Shown here in pieces: positions 52,701 to 61,770 of a stretch of 64,000 nt of DNA (the first letter of the stretch is position 1; the number at the start of each line of letters is the position of its first letter). Made by a program: the position numbers and the translations under genes. The notes under the pieces are model-generated. The model had not been told where the DNA came from. It made no database searches and saw only the letters and a program-made list of their open reading frames with translations. Origin of the DNA: Planktothrix rubescens CCAP 1459/22 (lineage in GTDB: Bacteria; Cyanobacteriota; Cyanobacteriia; Cyanobacteriales; Microcoleaceae). The stretch is from assembly GCA_904830895.1 (NCBI GenBank), contig LR882958.1, positions 3,798,001-3,862,000 of the forward strand. The letters run 5' to 3'.

Positions 52701-55700
52701 TTCCCCTAACCCCTAATGGAAAATTAGATAAAAAAGCCCTACCGATCCCTGATTTAAAAATATTTACCGATGGCGAAATGCCTGTTACTCCCACAGAAGA
52801 GTTATTAGCCAATCTATGGCAAGACCTCTTGAAAATCAAGTCTGTAGGTCGTCGGGATAATTTCTTTGAATTGGGGGGACATTCTCTATTAGCTACCCAA
52901 TTAGTCACCCGTATTCGTAACAGTTTTGGGGTCGAATTAGCCGTTCGGAAAGTATTTGAACATCCCCAATTATCAGAATTAGCAACAGAAATTAGTCAAG
53001 TATCATCAGCAGTTAGTTTACCTCCCATTATTCCCCAAGCCAAAAACGCCCCAAAAACCCTCTCTTTTGCTCAATCAAGACTTTGGTTTTTAGCCCAACT
53101 TGAAGGGTTAGGAATATCGGCAATTTATAATATGCCTATGGCATTACAACTTCAAGGAAATCTAAATCTAGAAGCGTTGAAGTTAAGCTTTTTCTATTTA
53201 ATTGAACGTCATTCAATTTTACGCACTTATTTTCCCTCCATCGCTGGAAAACCTCAAGTTATCATTCAAAATTCTGAAGAAATAGAAGTTTTAGCTATTG
53301 AAAATTTACAAAATCTTGATTCTCAAACGCAAAAAGAAACCCTACAAGAATTGGTCAATAATCACGCACAAGAACCTTTTAACTTAAATACTGGCCCTCT
53401 GTTTAAAGCCAAATTATTACAATTAGGGGAAAGGGATTTTGTCCTCTTAATTAATATGCACCACATCATCAGTGATGGTTGGTCAATGGGAGTATTTAAG
53501 CGAGAATGGCAACAACTTTATCGTGCCTTAGTTAAAGGTCAAACTCCTCAATGGGAACCTTTACCGATTGACTATACTGATTATGCAGCTTGGCAACAAA
53601 ATTGGCTACAAGGAGATGTTTTAGAAACCCAATTAAACTATTGGAAAAATCAACTCAACCATGCACCCGCTTTATTAGAACTCCCCACAGACTATTCTCG
53701 TCCGCCACAGCAGAGTTATAAAGGGGTTCTCTATGAATGTGAGTTGACGGCAGAATTAACCCATAAACTTAAACATTTAAGCCAAAAACAGGGCGTTACC
53801 CTTTTTATGACTGCCTTAGCTGCTTTTAGTGTTTTACTGTCCCGATACAGTGGTCAAAGTGATTTGTGTATTGGTTCCCCTATTGCTAACCGCACCCATA
53901 GTCAAACTGAAGATTTGATGGGCTTTTTTGTCAATACCTTGGTATTAAGAAATAAGATTAATTTTGATAACAGTTTCATAGATTTATTGCAACAAACTCG
54001 ACAAATTTGTTTAGATGCCTATGCTCATCAGGATATCCCATTTGAGTATTTAGTCGAACAATTACAACCAGAAAGAAGTCTCAGTTATAACCCCTTATTT
54101 CAGGTTATGTTAGTATTGCAAAATACCGCAGAAGTAGGTACTAAAATTAGTTTACCAGAACTTGAGATTAAATGGTTTGAACAGAATTATCCCTTTGCTA
54201 AGTTTGATTTGAAATTAGATTTATCAGAGTATGATAATAAGCTTCATTGTGTTTGGGAATATGCTACAGATTTATTTGCAGGGGAAACCATTCAAAGGAT
54301 GGCACAACATTGGGAAATTTTGCTAGAAGCAATTGTTGATTCTCCTCAACAACCTATTTATGAATTACCGTTCATTACAACAACAGAAATCGAACAATTT
54401 AAAATTTGGAATCAAACCGATATTGATTATCCAAAAGATCAAACTTTGGTCACTTTGTTTGAATATCAAGCAACAAAAACCCCTGACAATATTGCAGTTA
54501 TATTTAAAGAACAAAGCCTAACTTATCAGCAACTCAACGAAAAAGCTAATCAACTAGCCAATTATTTATCAGATTTTAAAAAACAACATCAATTACCAAA
54601 TAATTCGTTAATAGGAATTTGTGTTGAGCGATCGCCTGACATGATCATCAGCTTATTAGCTATTCTGAAAACAGGTAGTGCCTACGTTCCCATTGATCCT
54701 AATTATCCCCGCGATCGCATTCAGTTTATACTTGAAGATAGTCAAGTACACCTATTAATAACAACTGATTTATTTCAAGAAAAGTTATCAATAAAACAAC
54801 AAAATAATTCTTGTGTTGTCATCTCATTAGATCAGAAAAAATGGCAAAATCAATTAATTAATAATCCTCCTCGTCAAAGTAATCCCCATGATTTAGCTTA
54901 TATCATTTATACCTCTGGTTCCACAGGTAAACCCAAAGGGGTTGCTATTGCCCATTATAGTCCCGCCGTGCTGCTCAAATGGGCGCATTCCGTCTTCAGT
55001 GCAGAACAACTTTCAGGGGTCTTAGCATCAACCTCAATTTGTTTCGATCTTTCCATCTTTGAAATGTTTGTTTCCCTAACTCAAGGGGGTAGTATTATTA
55101 TCGTTAAAAATGCCCTTGATACTGAACAAATTCGTAACAGCATTGTGCCTATTACCTTAATTAATACCGTACCAAGTGCTGCGGCTGAATTGCTTAATAT
55201 GAATGCTATTCCAGCAACAGTTCAAGTGATAAATTTAGCAGGTGAACCATTAAAAAATAGCTTAGTACAAGCTTTATATAAACAGACATCTGCCAAATTG
55301 ATTTATAATCTTTATGGCCCATCGGAAGACACGACTTATTCTACCTTTACAAAAGTGTTCAGAAATGCTCAACAAGAACCAACTATCGGTAAAGCGATCG
55401 CGAATACCCGCATCTATATTTTGGACAGTTATAATCAACCTGTTGCTCCTGGTATTCCTGGAGAACTTTGTATTGCAGGTTCAGGTTTAGCTCAAGGTTA
55501 TTGGAATCATCCCGATCTTAGCGCGGAAAAATTCATTAATCTTAATCTATTTAATCAAACTGAGCGAATTTATAAAACGGGGGATCTTGCTCGTTGGCTA
55601 TTAGATGGTAATTTACAATACTTAGGTCGCATTGATCATCAAGTCAAAATTAGAGGTTTTCGCATTGAATTAGGAGAAATTGAAGCATCTTTAGTCAAAC

Positions 55701-57487
55701 ATCCCGACATCAAGGAAGCTGTTGTTATTGCACGAAAAAATACAGATTTTGATGCCAATTTAGTGGCTTATATTGTTCTCTCTAAAAAAGACTCAGAAAC
55801 TGAATATTTACAAGGAGAACAGGTGGAAATGTGGCAGGAAGTTTTCAATAAAGCTTACTTTCAACCCCAGACTCCTGAAAATGATTTTACCCTTAATTTA
55901 GCAGGGTGGAATGATAGCTATACAGGAGAACCTATTCCTCAAAATTTGATGGAAGAATGGCGAGACAAAACTGTTGAACAAATTCTAGAATTAGCACCTA
56001 AACGAGTTTGGGAAATTGGCTGTGGAACAGGGATGTTATTATTTAAAATTGCGCCCCATTGTCAAACCTTTATCGGGACGGATTTTTCAACCAAAGCTTT
56101 ACAGTATGTTCAGGAAAATTTAACATCACAAAATCTTGAGAAAAAGGTTACATTAAAACAGAGTCCAGCAAACCAATTTGAGGGAATTGTCCCCCAAAGT
56201 TATGACTTAGTTATTCTCAATTCTGTGATTCAATATTTCCCCTCAGTTGATTACTTATTGGCTGTTTTAGATGGGGTAATCAACTCTATAGAGACAGGGG
56301 GTAAAATCTTAATTGGGGATGTGAGAAACTTTAAACTTCTAGAGGCTTTCCATACAGCCGTTGAATTCTATCGTGCGGATGATGACCTATCCATTAAAGA
56401 ATTACGTCAACGAATTAGAAACAGTCTGAGAACAGAAGAAGAATTACTGATTGATCCAAATCTCTTTATTTACTTAAAACAAAAATATCCTCGTATTAGT
56501 CAAGTCCAAATTGAATTAAAACGGGGTTATAATCAGACAGAAATGAATCGTTTTCGTTACGATGTTGTTCTATATTTAGATCAACCTCAAACATTAGTTA
56601 CACAATGGCAATGGTTAGACTGGCAAGTTGAAAAACTCAATCTAAAAACGATCCAAAATATTTTAAACACTCAAGAGCCTGATTTGTTAGGGATTGAAAA
56701 TATTCCCAATATTCGTCTGATTTCAGAAATGGTATTATTGGAAAAAATTCCTGAGTTTGAGGGAACTATTAAACAATTAAAAGCTATTTTAAGCCAGATG
56801 GAAATTGGTATCAACCCTGAAGCATTACGAACCTTAACGGAGGACTTACCCTATACTCCATTTGTTCAATATAGCGATCGCGAATTTTCCACTTATCAAG
56901 TTATTTTTCAACGCAATACAACCTATCCTTTTAGTCAGCCTCGTTTTGCTTCTAAAAATAGCTTAGATCCCCTAAACTGGAAAAATTATGCTAACCAACC
57001 TTTAACCCTAGACACTAATCATGTTGATCCCGCTTTGATTGCCCAGTTCCGAGAGTTTTTAGGGCAAACCCTCCCTGATTATATGATTCCCAGTCATTTT
57101 GTTCAACTGGAGAAATTACCCTTAACGCCCAATGGAAAAATAGATCGTAAAGTCCTTCCTGATCCGAATACACCTATCTTATTAACTGACATTGAATTAC
57201 CTGAAAACCCTACAGAAGAATTACTGGCGGGTTTATGGGCTAAACTACTTAAATATGAGGTAATTTCTCGACAAGATAATTTCTTTAATTTGGGAGGGCA
57301 TTCACTTTTAGCTACCCAATTAATTGCCCGTATTCGTGATCAATTAAAAGTAGAATTACCTTTAAGTAAAGTATTTGAATATCCCATTCTTAAGGAATTA
57401 GCGAACTATCTTGATACCTGTTTATGGGTTAATGCTTCAGAAGATTCTCAACCTTTAGATTTAAATGAAGAGGAAATTGAATTATGA
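49760..57487 (+). CDS. apnC: Anabaenopeptin synthetase: Hty module and N-methyl-Ala module
   Basis: 2,575 residues, C-A-PCP-C-A-NMT-PCP. A short N-terminal helical segment (SDLLKRLENLSPEKRELVLQ) precedes C1 (IHHIIFDG). A1 (about 510-1010) has code DLGFTGCVT, the pattern I know for homotyrosine. PCP1 GGHS is near 1042. C2 has MHHIISDG. A2 has code DLFNNALTY (Ala). The N-methyltransferase shows VWEIGCGTGMLLF near 2084, and PCP2 is near 2515. The product is Hty then N-MeAla. Hty comes from the hph operon upstream. The C-terminal tail LNEEEIEL is acidic and suits the TubC-type docking domain of the next protein, whose start overlaps (ATGA). Confidence 0.93.
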   Translation: MSDLLKRLENLSPEKRELVLQKLKQQQSKTSNNQKKQKLSLIPVPREGDIPLSFAQTRLWFLAQFDQENSPYHVPIFWQIKGSLNLNALEQAIAEIIDRHEVLRTTFSVVNESPVQVINPPYQLSIPVINLEGETENIKLEKARQLATEELQTSFDLSISPLLRVKLLKINPQFHILLLVIHHIIFDGWSVDLFRQELSTLYSSFSLNKPASLPKLALQYADFAHWQRQWLQGEILETQLNYWRQQLKNAPPLLEFPIDKPRPSLQTYEGSSQSIHLNLTLTQQLKGLSQTSGTTLFMTLLTAFTVLLYRYSEQEDIVIGTAIANRNRQELEPLMGFFVNTLALRTNLQGHLTFLELLQQVKDRTLESYDHQDLPFEKLIDELHIERSLSNHPLFQVFFTLQNEAKETLELPELTISNFDWENKITLFDLGLICRETPQGLIAELEYRTDLFAAKTIQGIVEHLEILLHGIVDNPQQSINTLPLLTESNQKQLEIWNQTDSNYFQDKTLIDLFEEQVNKTPDKTALVFEQTSLTYQELNQKANQLAHYLRENYQIEPDSLIGICTERSLEMVIGLLGVLKAGAAYVPIDSDYPEDRIRFILENSKISVLLTQSFVQDKLSLSYLKSLSKFIDLDHFDYDLFPNYNLTVQSKPNHLAYVIYTSGSTGQPKGVMIEHQSIVNLCLNWGKLFHVNPQSRLLQFGSFSFDLSIGEIATNLSHGACLYLAGKETLLPTQTLVNFLETNQITHSFLSPSALSVLPQANLSHLENITVGGEACSSEVVEKWANQRRLFNCYGPTETTVTATFSPCEANGQKPNIGKPLDNIRAYILDRNQQILPPGIPGELCIAGVCLARGYLNRPDLTAEKFVEVNLLGKTERIYKTGDLAKCGDDGNLEFLGRIDQQVKLRGFRIELGEIEAVLLEHPVVKEAVVNLYETENNQQLVAYIIPQEKQRDVRDELKSLLKSRLPNYMIPSQIMILETLPLTPNGKLDKKALPIPDLKIFTDGEMPVTPTEELLANLWQDLLKIKSVGRRDNFFELGGHSLLATQLVTRIRNSFGVELAVRKVFEHPQLSELATEISQVSSAVSLPPIIPQAKNAPKTLSFAQSRLWFLAQLEGLGISAIYNMPMALQLQGNLNLEALKLSFFYLIERHSILRTYFPSIAGKPQVIIQNSEEIEVLAIENLQNLDSQTQKETLQELVNNHAQEPFNLNTGPLFKAKLLQLGERDFVLLINMHHIISDGWSMGVFKREWQQLYRALVKGQTPQWEPLPIDYTDYAAWQQNWLQGDVLETQLNYWKNQLNHAPALLELPTDYSRPPQQSYKGVLYECELTAELTHKLKHLSQKQGVTLFMTALAAFSVLLSRYSGQSDLCIGSPIANRTHSQTEDLMGFFVNTLVLRNKINFDNSFIDLLQQTRQICLDAYAHQDIPFEYLVEQLQPERSLSYNPLFQVMLVLQNTAEVGTKISLPELEIKWFEQNYPFAKFDLKLDLSEYDNKLHCVWEYATDLFAGETIQRMAQHWEILLEAIVDSPQQPIYELPFITTTEIEQFKIWNQTDIDYPKDQTLVTLFEYQATKTPDNIAVIFKEQSLTYQQLNEKANQLANYLSDFKKQHQLPNNSLIGICVERSPDMIISLLAILKTGSAYVPIDPNYPRDRIQFILEDSQVHLLITTDLFQEKLSIKQQNNSCVVISLDQKKWQNQLINNPPRQSNPHDLAYIIYTSGSTGKPKGVAIAHYSPAVLLKWAHSVFSAEQLSGVLASTSICFDLSIFEMFVSLTQGGSIIIVKNALDTEQIRNSIVPITLINTVPSAAAELLNMNAIPATVQVINLAGEPLKNSLVQALYKQTSAKLIYNLYGPSEDTTYSTFTKVFRNAQQEPTIGKAIANTRIYILDSYNQPVAPGIPGELCIAGSGLAQGYWNHPDLSAEKFINLNLFNQTERIYKTGDLARWLLDGNLQYLGRIDHQVKIRGFRIELGEIEASLVKHPDIKEAVVIARKNTDFDANLVAYIVLSKKDSETEYLQGEQVEMWQEVFNKAYFQPQTPENDFTLNLAGWNDSYTGEPIPQNLMEEWRDKTVEQILELAPKRVWEIGCGTGMLLFKIAPHCQTFIGTDFSTKALQYVQENLTSQNLEKKVTLKQSPANQFEGIVPQSYDLVILNSVIQYFPSVDYLLAVLDGVINSIETGGKILIGDVRNFKLLEAFHTAVEFYRADDDLSIKELRQRIRNSLRTEEELLIDPNLFIYLKQKYPRISQVQIELKRGYNQTEMNRFRYDVVLYLDQPQTLVTQWQWLDWQVEKLNLKTIQNILNTQEPDLLGIENIPNIRLISEMVLLEKIPEFEGTIKQLKAILSQMEIGINPEALRTLTEDLPYTPFVQYSDREFSTYQVIFQRNTTYPFSQPRFASKNSLDPLNWKNYANQPLTLDTNHVDPALIAQFREFLGQTLPDYMIPSHFVQLEKLPLTPNGKIDRKVLPDPNTPILLTDIELPENPTEELLAGLWAKLLKYEVISRQDNFFNLGGHSLLATQLIARIRDQLKVELPLSKVFEYPILKELANYLDTCLWVNASEDSQPLDLNEEEIEL

Positions 57488-60400
57488 GTAATGATCAACA
57501 AATTATCGCATTAATGAGTCAGTTGCGGGATCTGGGATGTCGCATCTCTGCTGATGGAGACAAGTTACGTCTTCGGAAAACAAAAAATGATATTCCTGCT
57601 GAATTAATCCAACAAATAAAAATTAATAAAACAGAAATTTTAGCTTTTTTAAATACAGCTAAAGACCAAGCTGTTACATCTCAAAAAGATATTCCTAAAT
57701 TACCTACAAATGCCTTAAAACAGCTTTCTTTTGCTCAACAAAGGCTTTGGTTTTTAGGGAAAATGGAACCCTCTAATGCCTCATATAATATGTCCATGGG
57801 TTTACAATTAGAGGGAAAGCTTGATGTTAATGCTCTTTCTGAGAGTTTAGCCTATGTCATCAATCGCCATGAAAGTTTGCGGATGTATTTTCCGACTATG
57901 GAAGGACAGCCCCAAATTCGGATTAAAAAGATAGAAAATTTCAATGTTTTGAGCATACAAGATTTAAGCAATCTTGATCAACTCACTCAGTCTGTAACGG
58001 TTGAAACATTAATTAATAATAATGTTCAAGAACCGTTTAATCTCAACACTGGCCCTTTATTTAAAGCTAAATTACTACAATTAAAAGACAACCAATTTAT
58101 TTTGCTGCTAAATATGCACCATATCAGCAGTGATGGCTGGTCAATGGGTATCTTTATTCGTGAATTACGCCATGCTTATCTTGCCTTTTCCCAAGGACAA
58201 AAACCAACCCTTGAACCCTTACCAATTCAATATAGTGACTTTGCAACTTGGCAGCGAAATTGGTTACAAGGAGAGGTATTAGAAACTCAGATTAACTATT
58301 GGAAAAAACAACTAAAAGACGCACCACAACGATTAGAATTACCCGCAGATCATCCTCGTCCCCCAATACAAAGTTACAAAGGATCTCATTATAGCCAGAC
58401 CTTAACCCCTGAATTAACTCAGCAATTAAACAGCCTCAGTCAACAACAAGGGGTAAGTCTATATATGCTTTTATTGGCGGTTTTTAACCTTTTACTCTCT
58501 CGTTATAGCCGCCAAAATGACATCTGTATTGGTTCACCCATTGCCAATCGTCCCCATCGTCAAACTGAAGGATTAATCGGCTTTTTTGCCAATACTTTAG
58601 TGCTGCGAAATCAAATTAAATCGGAACAAAGTTTTCAAGAATTTTTACAGCAAACTCGTCAAACTTGTTTAGAAGCTTATCATTATCAGGATATTCCTTT
58701 TGAGTTTCTTGTTGAACAATTAAAGCCTGTTCGTAGTCTGAGCTATAATCCTATTTTTCAAGTAATGTTTACTGTAGAAAATAATGACAGTGAAGCTCTC
58801 AATTTGCCAGGATTAAAGATTGAATGGCTAGACTCAAGTTATCCCTTTGCTAAGTTTGATTTATCCCTTTTAGCTTTAGAATCTGATGGTCAATTAAATT
58901 GTACCTGGGAATATGCAACCGATCTATTTGAAACAATAACCATTCAACGAATGGCAGAACATTGGGAAGTTTTGTTACAACAAATTGTTACTAACCCACA
59001 GCAAAAAATTTCTAACCTATCTTGGCTAACAAAAGCTGACCAAAAACAATTAGAACTTTGGAATCAAACGAATAGGAATTATCCTCAAGATAAAACCTTA
59101 GTGGATTTATTTGAAGAACAAGTCAAAAGCTATCCTAATAATATAGCCCTAGTCTTTGAAGAACAAAGTTTAACTTATCAAGAACTTAACGAAAAAGCTA
59201 ACCAATTAGCTCATTTCTTGCATCAAAATTATCAAATTAAACCTGATACCTTAATTGGAATTTGTGTTGAACGTTCTTTAGACATGGCGATCGCATTATT
59301 GGGAGTTCTTAAAGCAGGTGCTGCTTATGTTCCAGTTGATCCGAGTTATCCAGAAGAGCGAATTAAATATATATTAGAAAATAGTAAAATTTCGTTATTA
59401 TTAACCCAAAGTTTTATCAATGATAAATTATCTGGGTTTTTCTCGGAGCTTTCTGCTCAGTTGATTAATTTAGATCGGCTTAATTTTGAGTCATTTCCCT
59501 GCCATAATTTAGCACTTCAAACTAAGCCTAATGACCTGGTTTATGTGATTTATACTTCTGGTTCTACAGGTAAACCCAAAGGGGTGATGGTTGAACATAA
59601 AGGGTTGTATAACTTAGCTCTGACTGAAATTGAAACTTTTGGTGTGCATCCCTCAAGTCGAGTGCTTCAGTTTGCTTCCTTTAGTTTTGATGCTTTTATC
59701 TGGGAAGTTTTTATGGCTTGGGGAGGGGGAGCAACGCTTTATTTGGGAAATAAAGACAATTTAATGCCTGGTTTACCCTTAGTTGAGCGATTACGGGATG
59801 ATGCTATTACCCATATTACTTTACCGCCATCAGCCTTAGCAGTGCTACCCTGGGAAAATCTACCCTCTTTGCAAACTATTATTGTTGCGGGGGAAGCCTG
59901 TTCCCCTGAGTTGGTGAAAAAATGGTCACAAGGACGAAATTTCTTTAATGGTTATGGCCCAACGGAGGGAAGTGTTTGTGCAACGATCGCCAAATATACA
60001 TCTTTTGATGAGAAAATAACCATTGGTCGTCCGATTCCCAATGTGCAGGTTTATATTTTAGACTCTCACTTACAACCAGTTCCTATCGGAGTACCAGGGG
60101 AATTACATATCGGAGGAGCAGGATTAGCCAGGGGTTATCTGGATCGTCCAGACTTAACGGCTGAGAAATTTATTGAAGTTAACCTATTAGGAAAAATCGA
60201 ACGAATTTACAAAACGGGAGACTTAGCTAAATGGCAAAATGATGGCAATATTGAATTTTTAGGACGCATTGATCATCAAATCAAATTGCGGGGATTTCGT
60301 ATTGAATTAGGGGAAATTGAAGCAGTATTGTTAAAGCATCCTGTTGTTAAAGAAGTTATTGTCAATTTACATAAAACTGAAAATAATCAGCAATTAGTGG

Positions 60401-61695
60401 CCTATGTCACAGGAGAACCAATTGATGATCTTTCTCAAAAATTAAAACAACACATCAAAACTCATTTACCTGATTATATGATTCCTAGCCAAATTATCAG
60501 GTTAGATGAATTTCCCTTAACCCCCAATGGCAAAATTGATCGTCAAGCTTTACCCCATCCTAATCATGAATCCCAAAGTCTATATGAAGCTCCTCGTAAC
60601 AACATTGAACAACAATTAATCGAAATTTGGTCTTTAATAGTTGAATGTGAAAAAATCAGCATTCATGATAACTTTTTTGATTTAGGCGGCCATTCAATAC
60701 TAGCGATTAAGCTCCTAAATGAGATTCAAAAAAACTTTAACCAGGAACTGTCTTTAACCAGTTTGTTTCAGAATCCCACCATTGCTCAATTGGCACAACA
60801 ACTGTCTCAATTTGAGGTACAACCGTCCATTTCTGACTTATTAGTATTGCAAGCTTCGGGACAAAAAACACCAATATTTTGTGTCGCTGGTGCTAATGGA
60901 CACGCCTTCTATTTTCGAGATTTTGCCATGAATTTTGCCGATGAACATCCTGTTTATGGACTAGAAACACCAGGCAGGGACGGTTCTCATCCTCTCCCTA
61001 TTTCGGTAGAAGATCATGCCAGTTCCCTGATTGAAACCTTGCAACAAAAACAACCGAAAGGGCCTTATATCTTAACAGGATATTCATCAGGTTGTTCTGT
61101 TACTTTAGAAATGGCTTTCCAACTAGAACAACAAGGAGAAACAATCAGTTTATTGGGAATATTTGATGCGGGACTGGTGGCTAATCCTGATTATATTACC
61201 CAAAGAAGCGACCTAGATTGGATCTGGAATATGATTGAACGGATTGAAGCTGTTAAAGAGATTTCTTTGGGTCTTAACTATGAGCAATTAGCAGCCCAAT
61301 CTGATGATCAAAAACGTTGGGAGCTTGCGGCGGAGGCTTTATATTATCACAATGTTTTACCAGAACATTCTACCCTATCTTTGCTCAAAACCAATCTTGA
61401 GGTGATGAAACGAGTTACTCTTAATTATGCGGATTACCAACCCAATTTTGTGATTTCTGCCCCTATTGTTTTATTTCGCGCCCAAGATGTCAAAGAAATT
61501 GTGGTGCAAGAACATCAAGCCATGTCCCATTATGAGCAATCCGATTGGGGATGGCAACCTTATAGTAACAAACCTGTGCAAGTGGTTTCCGTACAAGGAA
61601 ATCATGGACAAATGCTCTATGAACCCAATGTCAAAATTCTGGCTGATCAACTTAAAAAATCCATACAAGAATATTTTAATCAACCTGAAACCTAA
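57484..61695 (+). CDS. apnD: Anabaenopeptin synthetase: Phe module with thioesterase
   Basis: 1,403 residues: TubC-type docking domain (1-60), C domain with MHHISSDG near 212, A domain (about 540-1035), PCP GGHS near 1071, thioesterase with GYSSGCS near 1202, FDAGL and the final GNHGQ. The A code DAWTIAGVC is a clear Phe signature. The TE joins the Phe carboxyl to the Lys side-chain amine, closing the ring. The A-domain core is nearly the same as that of ociB module 4 (Tyr), which suggests domain exchange between the clusters. Confidence 0.93.
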   Translation: MSNDQQIIALMSQLRDLGCRISADGDKLRLRKTKNDIPAELIQQIKINKTEILAFLNTAKDQAVTSQKDIPKLPTNALKQLSFAQQRLWFLGKMEPSNASYNMSMGLQLEGKLDVNALSESLAYVINRHESLRMYFPTMEGQPQIRIKKIENFNVLSIQDLSNLDQLTQSVTVETLINNNVQEPFNLNTGPLFKAKLLQLKDNQFILLLNMHHISSDGWSMGIFIRELRHAYLAFSQGQKPTLEPLPIQYSDFATWQRNWLQGEVLETQINYWKKQLKDAPQRLELPADHPRPPIQSYKGSHYSQTLTPELTQQLNSLSQQQGVSLYMLLLAVFNLLLSRYSRQNDICIGSPIANRPHRQTEGLIGFFANTLVLRNQIKSEQSFQEFLQQTRQTCLEAYHYQDIPFEFLVEQLKPVRSLSYNPIFQVMFTVENNDSEALNLPGLKIEWLDSSYPFAKFDLSLLALESDGQLNCTWEYATDLFETITIQRMAEHWEVLLQQIVTNPQQKISNLSWLTKADQKQLELWNQTNRNYPQDKTLVDLFEEQVKSYPNNIALVFEEQSLTYQELNEKANQLAHFLHQNYQIKPDTLIGICVERSLDMAIALLGVLKAGAAYVPVDPSYPEERIKYILENSKISLLLTQSFINDKLSGFFSELSAQLINLDRLNFESFPCHNLALQTKPNDLVYVIYTSGSTGKPKGVMVEHKGLYNLALTEIETFGVHPSSRVLQFASFSFDAFIWEVFMAWGGGATLYLGNKDNLMPGLPLVERLRDDAITHITLPPSALAVLPWENLPSLQTIIVAGEACSPELVKKWSQGRNFFNGYGPTEGSVCATIAKYTSFDEKITIGRPIPNVQVYILDSHLQPVPIGVPGELHIGGAGLARGYLDRPDLTAEKFIEVNLLGKIERIYKTGDLAKWQNDGNIEFLGRIDHQIKLRGFRIELGEIEAVLLKHPVVKEVIVNLHKTENNQQLVAYVTGEPIDDLSQKLKQHIKTHLPDYMIPSQIIRLDEFPLTPNGKIDRQALPHPNHESQSLYEAPRNNIEQQLIEIWSLIVECEKISIHDNFFDLGGHSILAIKLLNEIQKNFNQELSLTSLFQNPTIAQLAQQLSQFEVQPSISDLLVLQASGQKTPIFCVAGANGHAFYFRDFAMNFADEHPVYGLETPGRDGSHPLPISVEDHASSLIETLQQKQPKGPYILTGYSSGCSVTLEMAFQLEQQGETISLLGIFDAGLVANPDYITQRSDLDWIWNMIERIEAVKEISLGLNYEQLAAQSDDQKRWELAAEALYYHNVLPEHSTLSLLKTNLEVMKRVTLNYADYQPNFVISAPIVLFRAQDVKEIVVQEHQAMSHYEQSDWGWQPYSNKPVQVVSVQGNHGQMLYEPNVKILADQLKKSIQEYFNQPET

Positions 61696-61770
61696 AGCAA
61701 AGTTTTGCTTACTGATCTGTAATTTAATCAACTAACCTATTGGAAAAATTTATTTACTTAATTTATAACT

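Noticed and set aside
61695-61710. Terminator after apnD (AAGCAAA-GT-TTTGCTT)
   Set aside because: The stem is AT-rich, the loop too small and there is no T-tract; apnE follows closely in the same direction.
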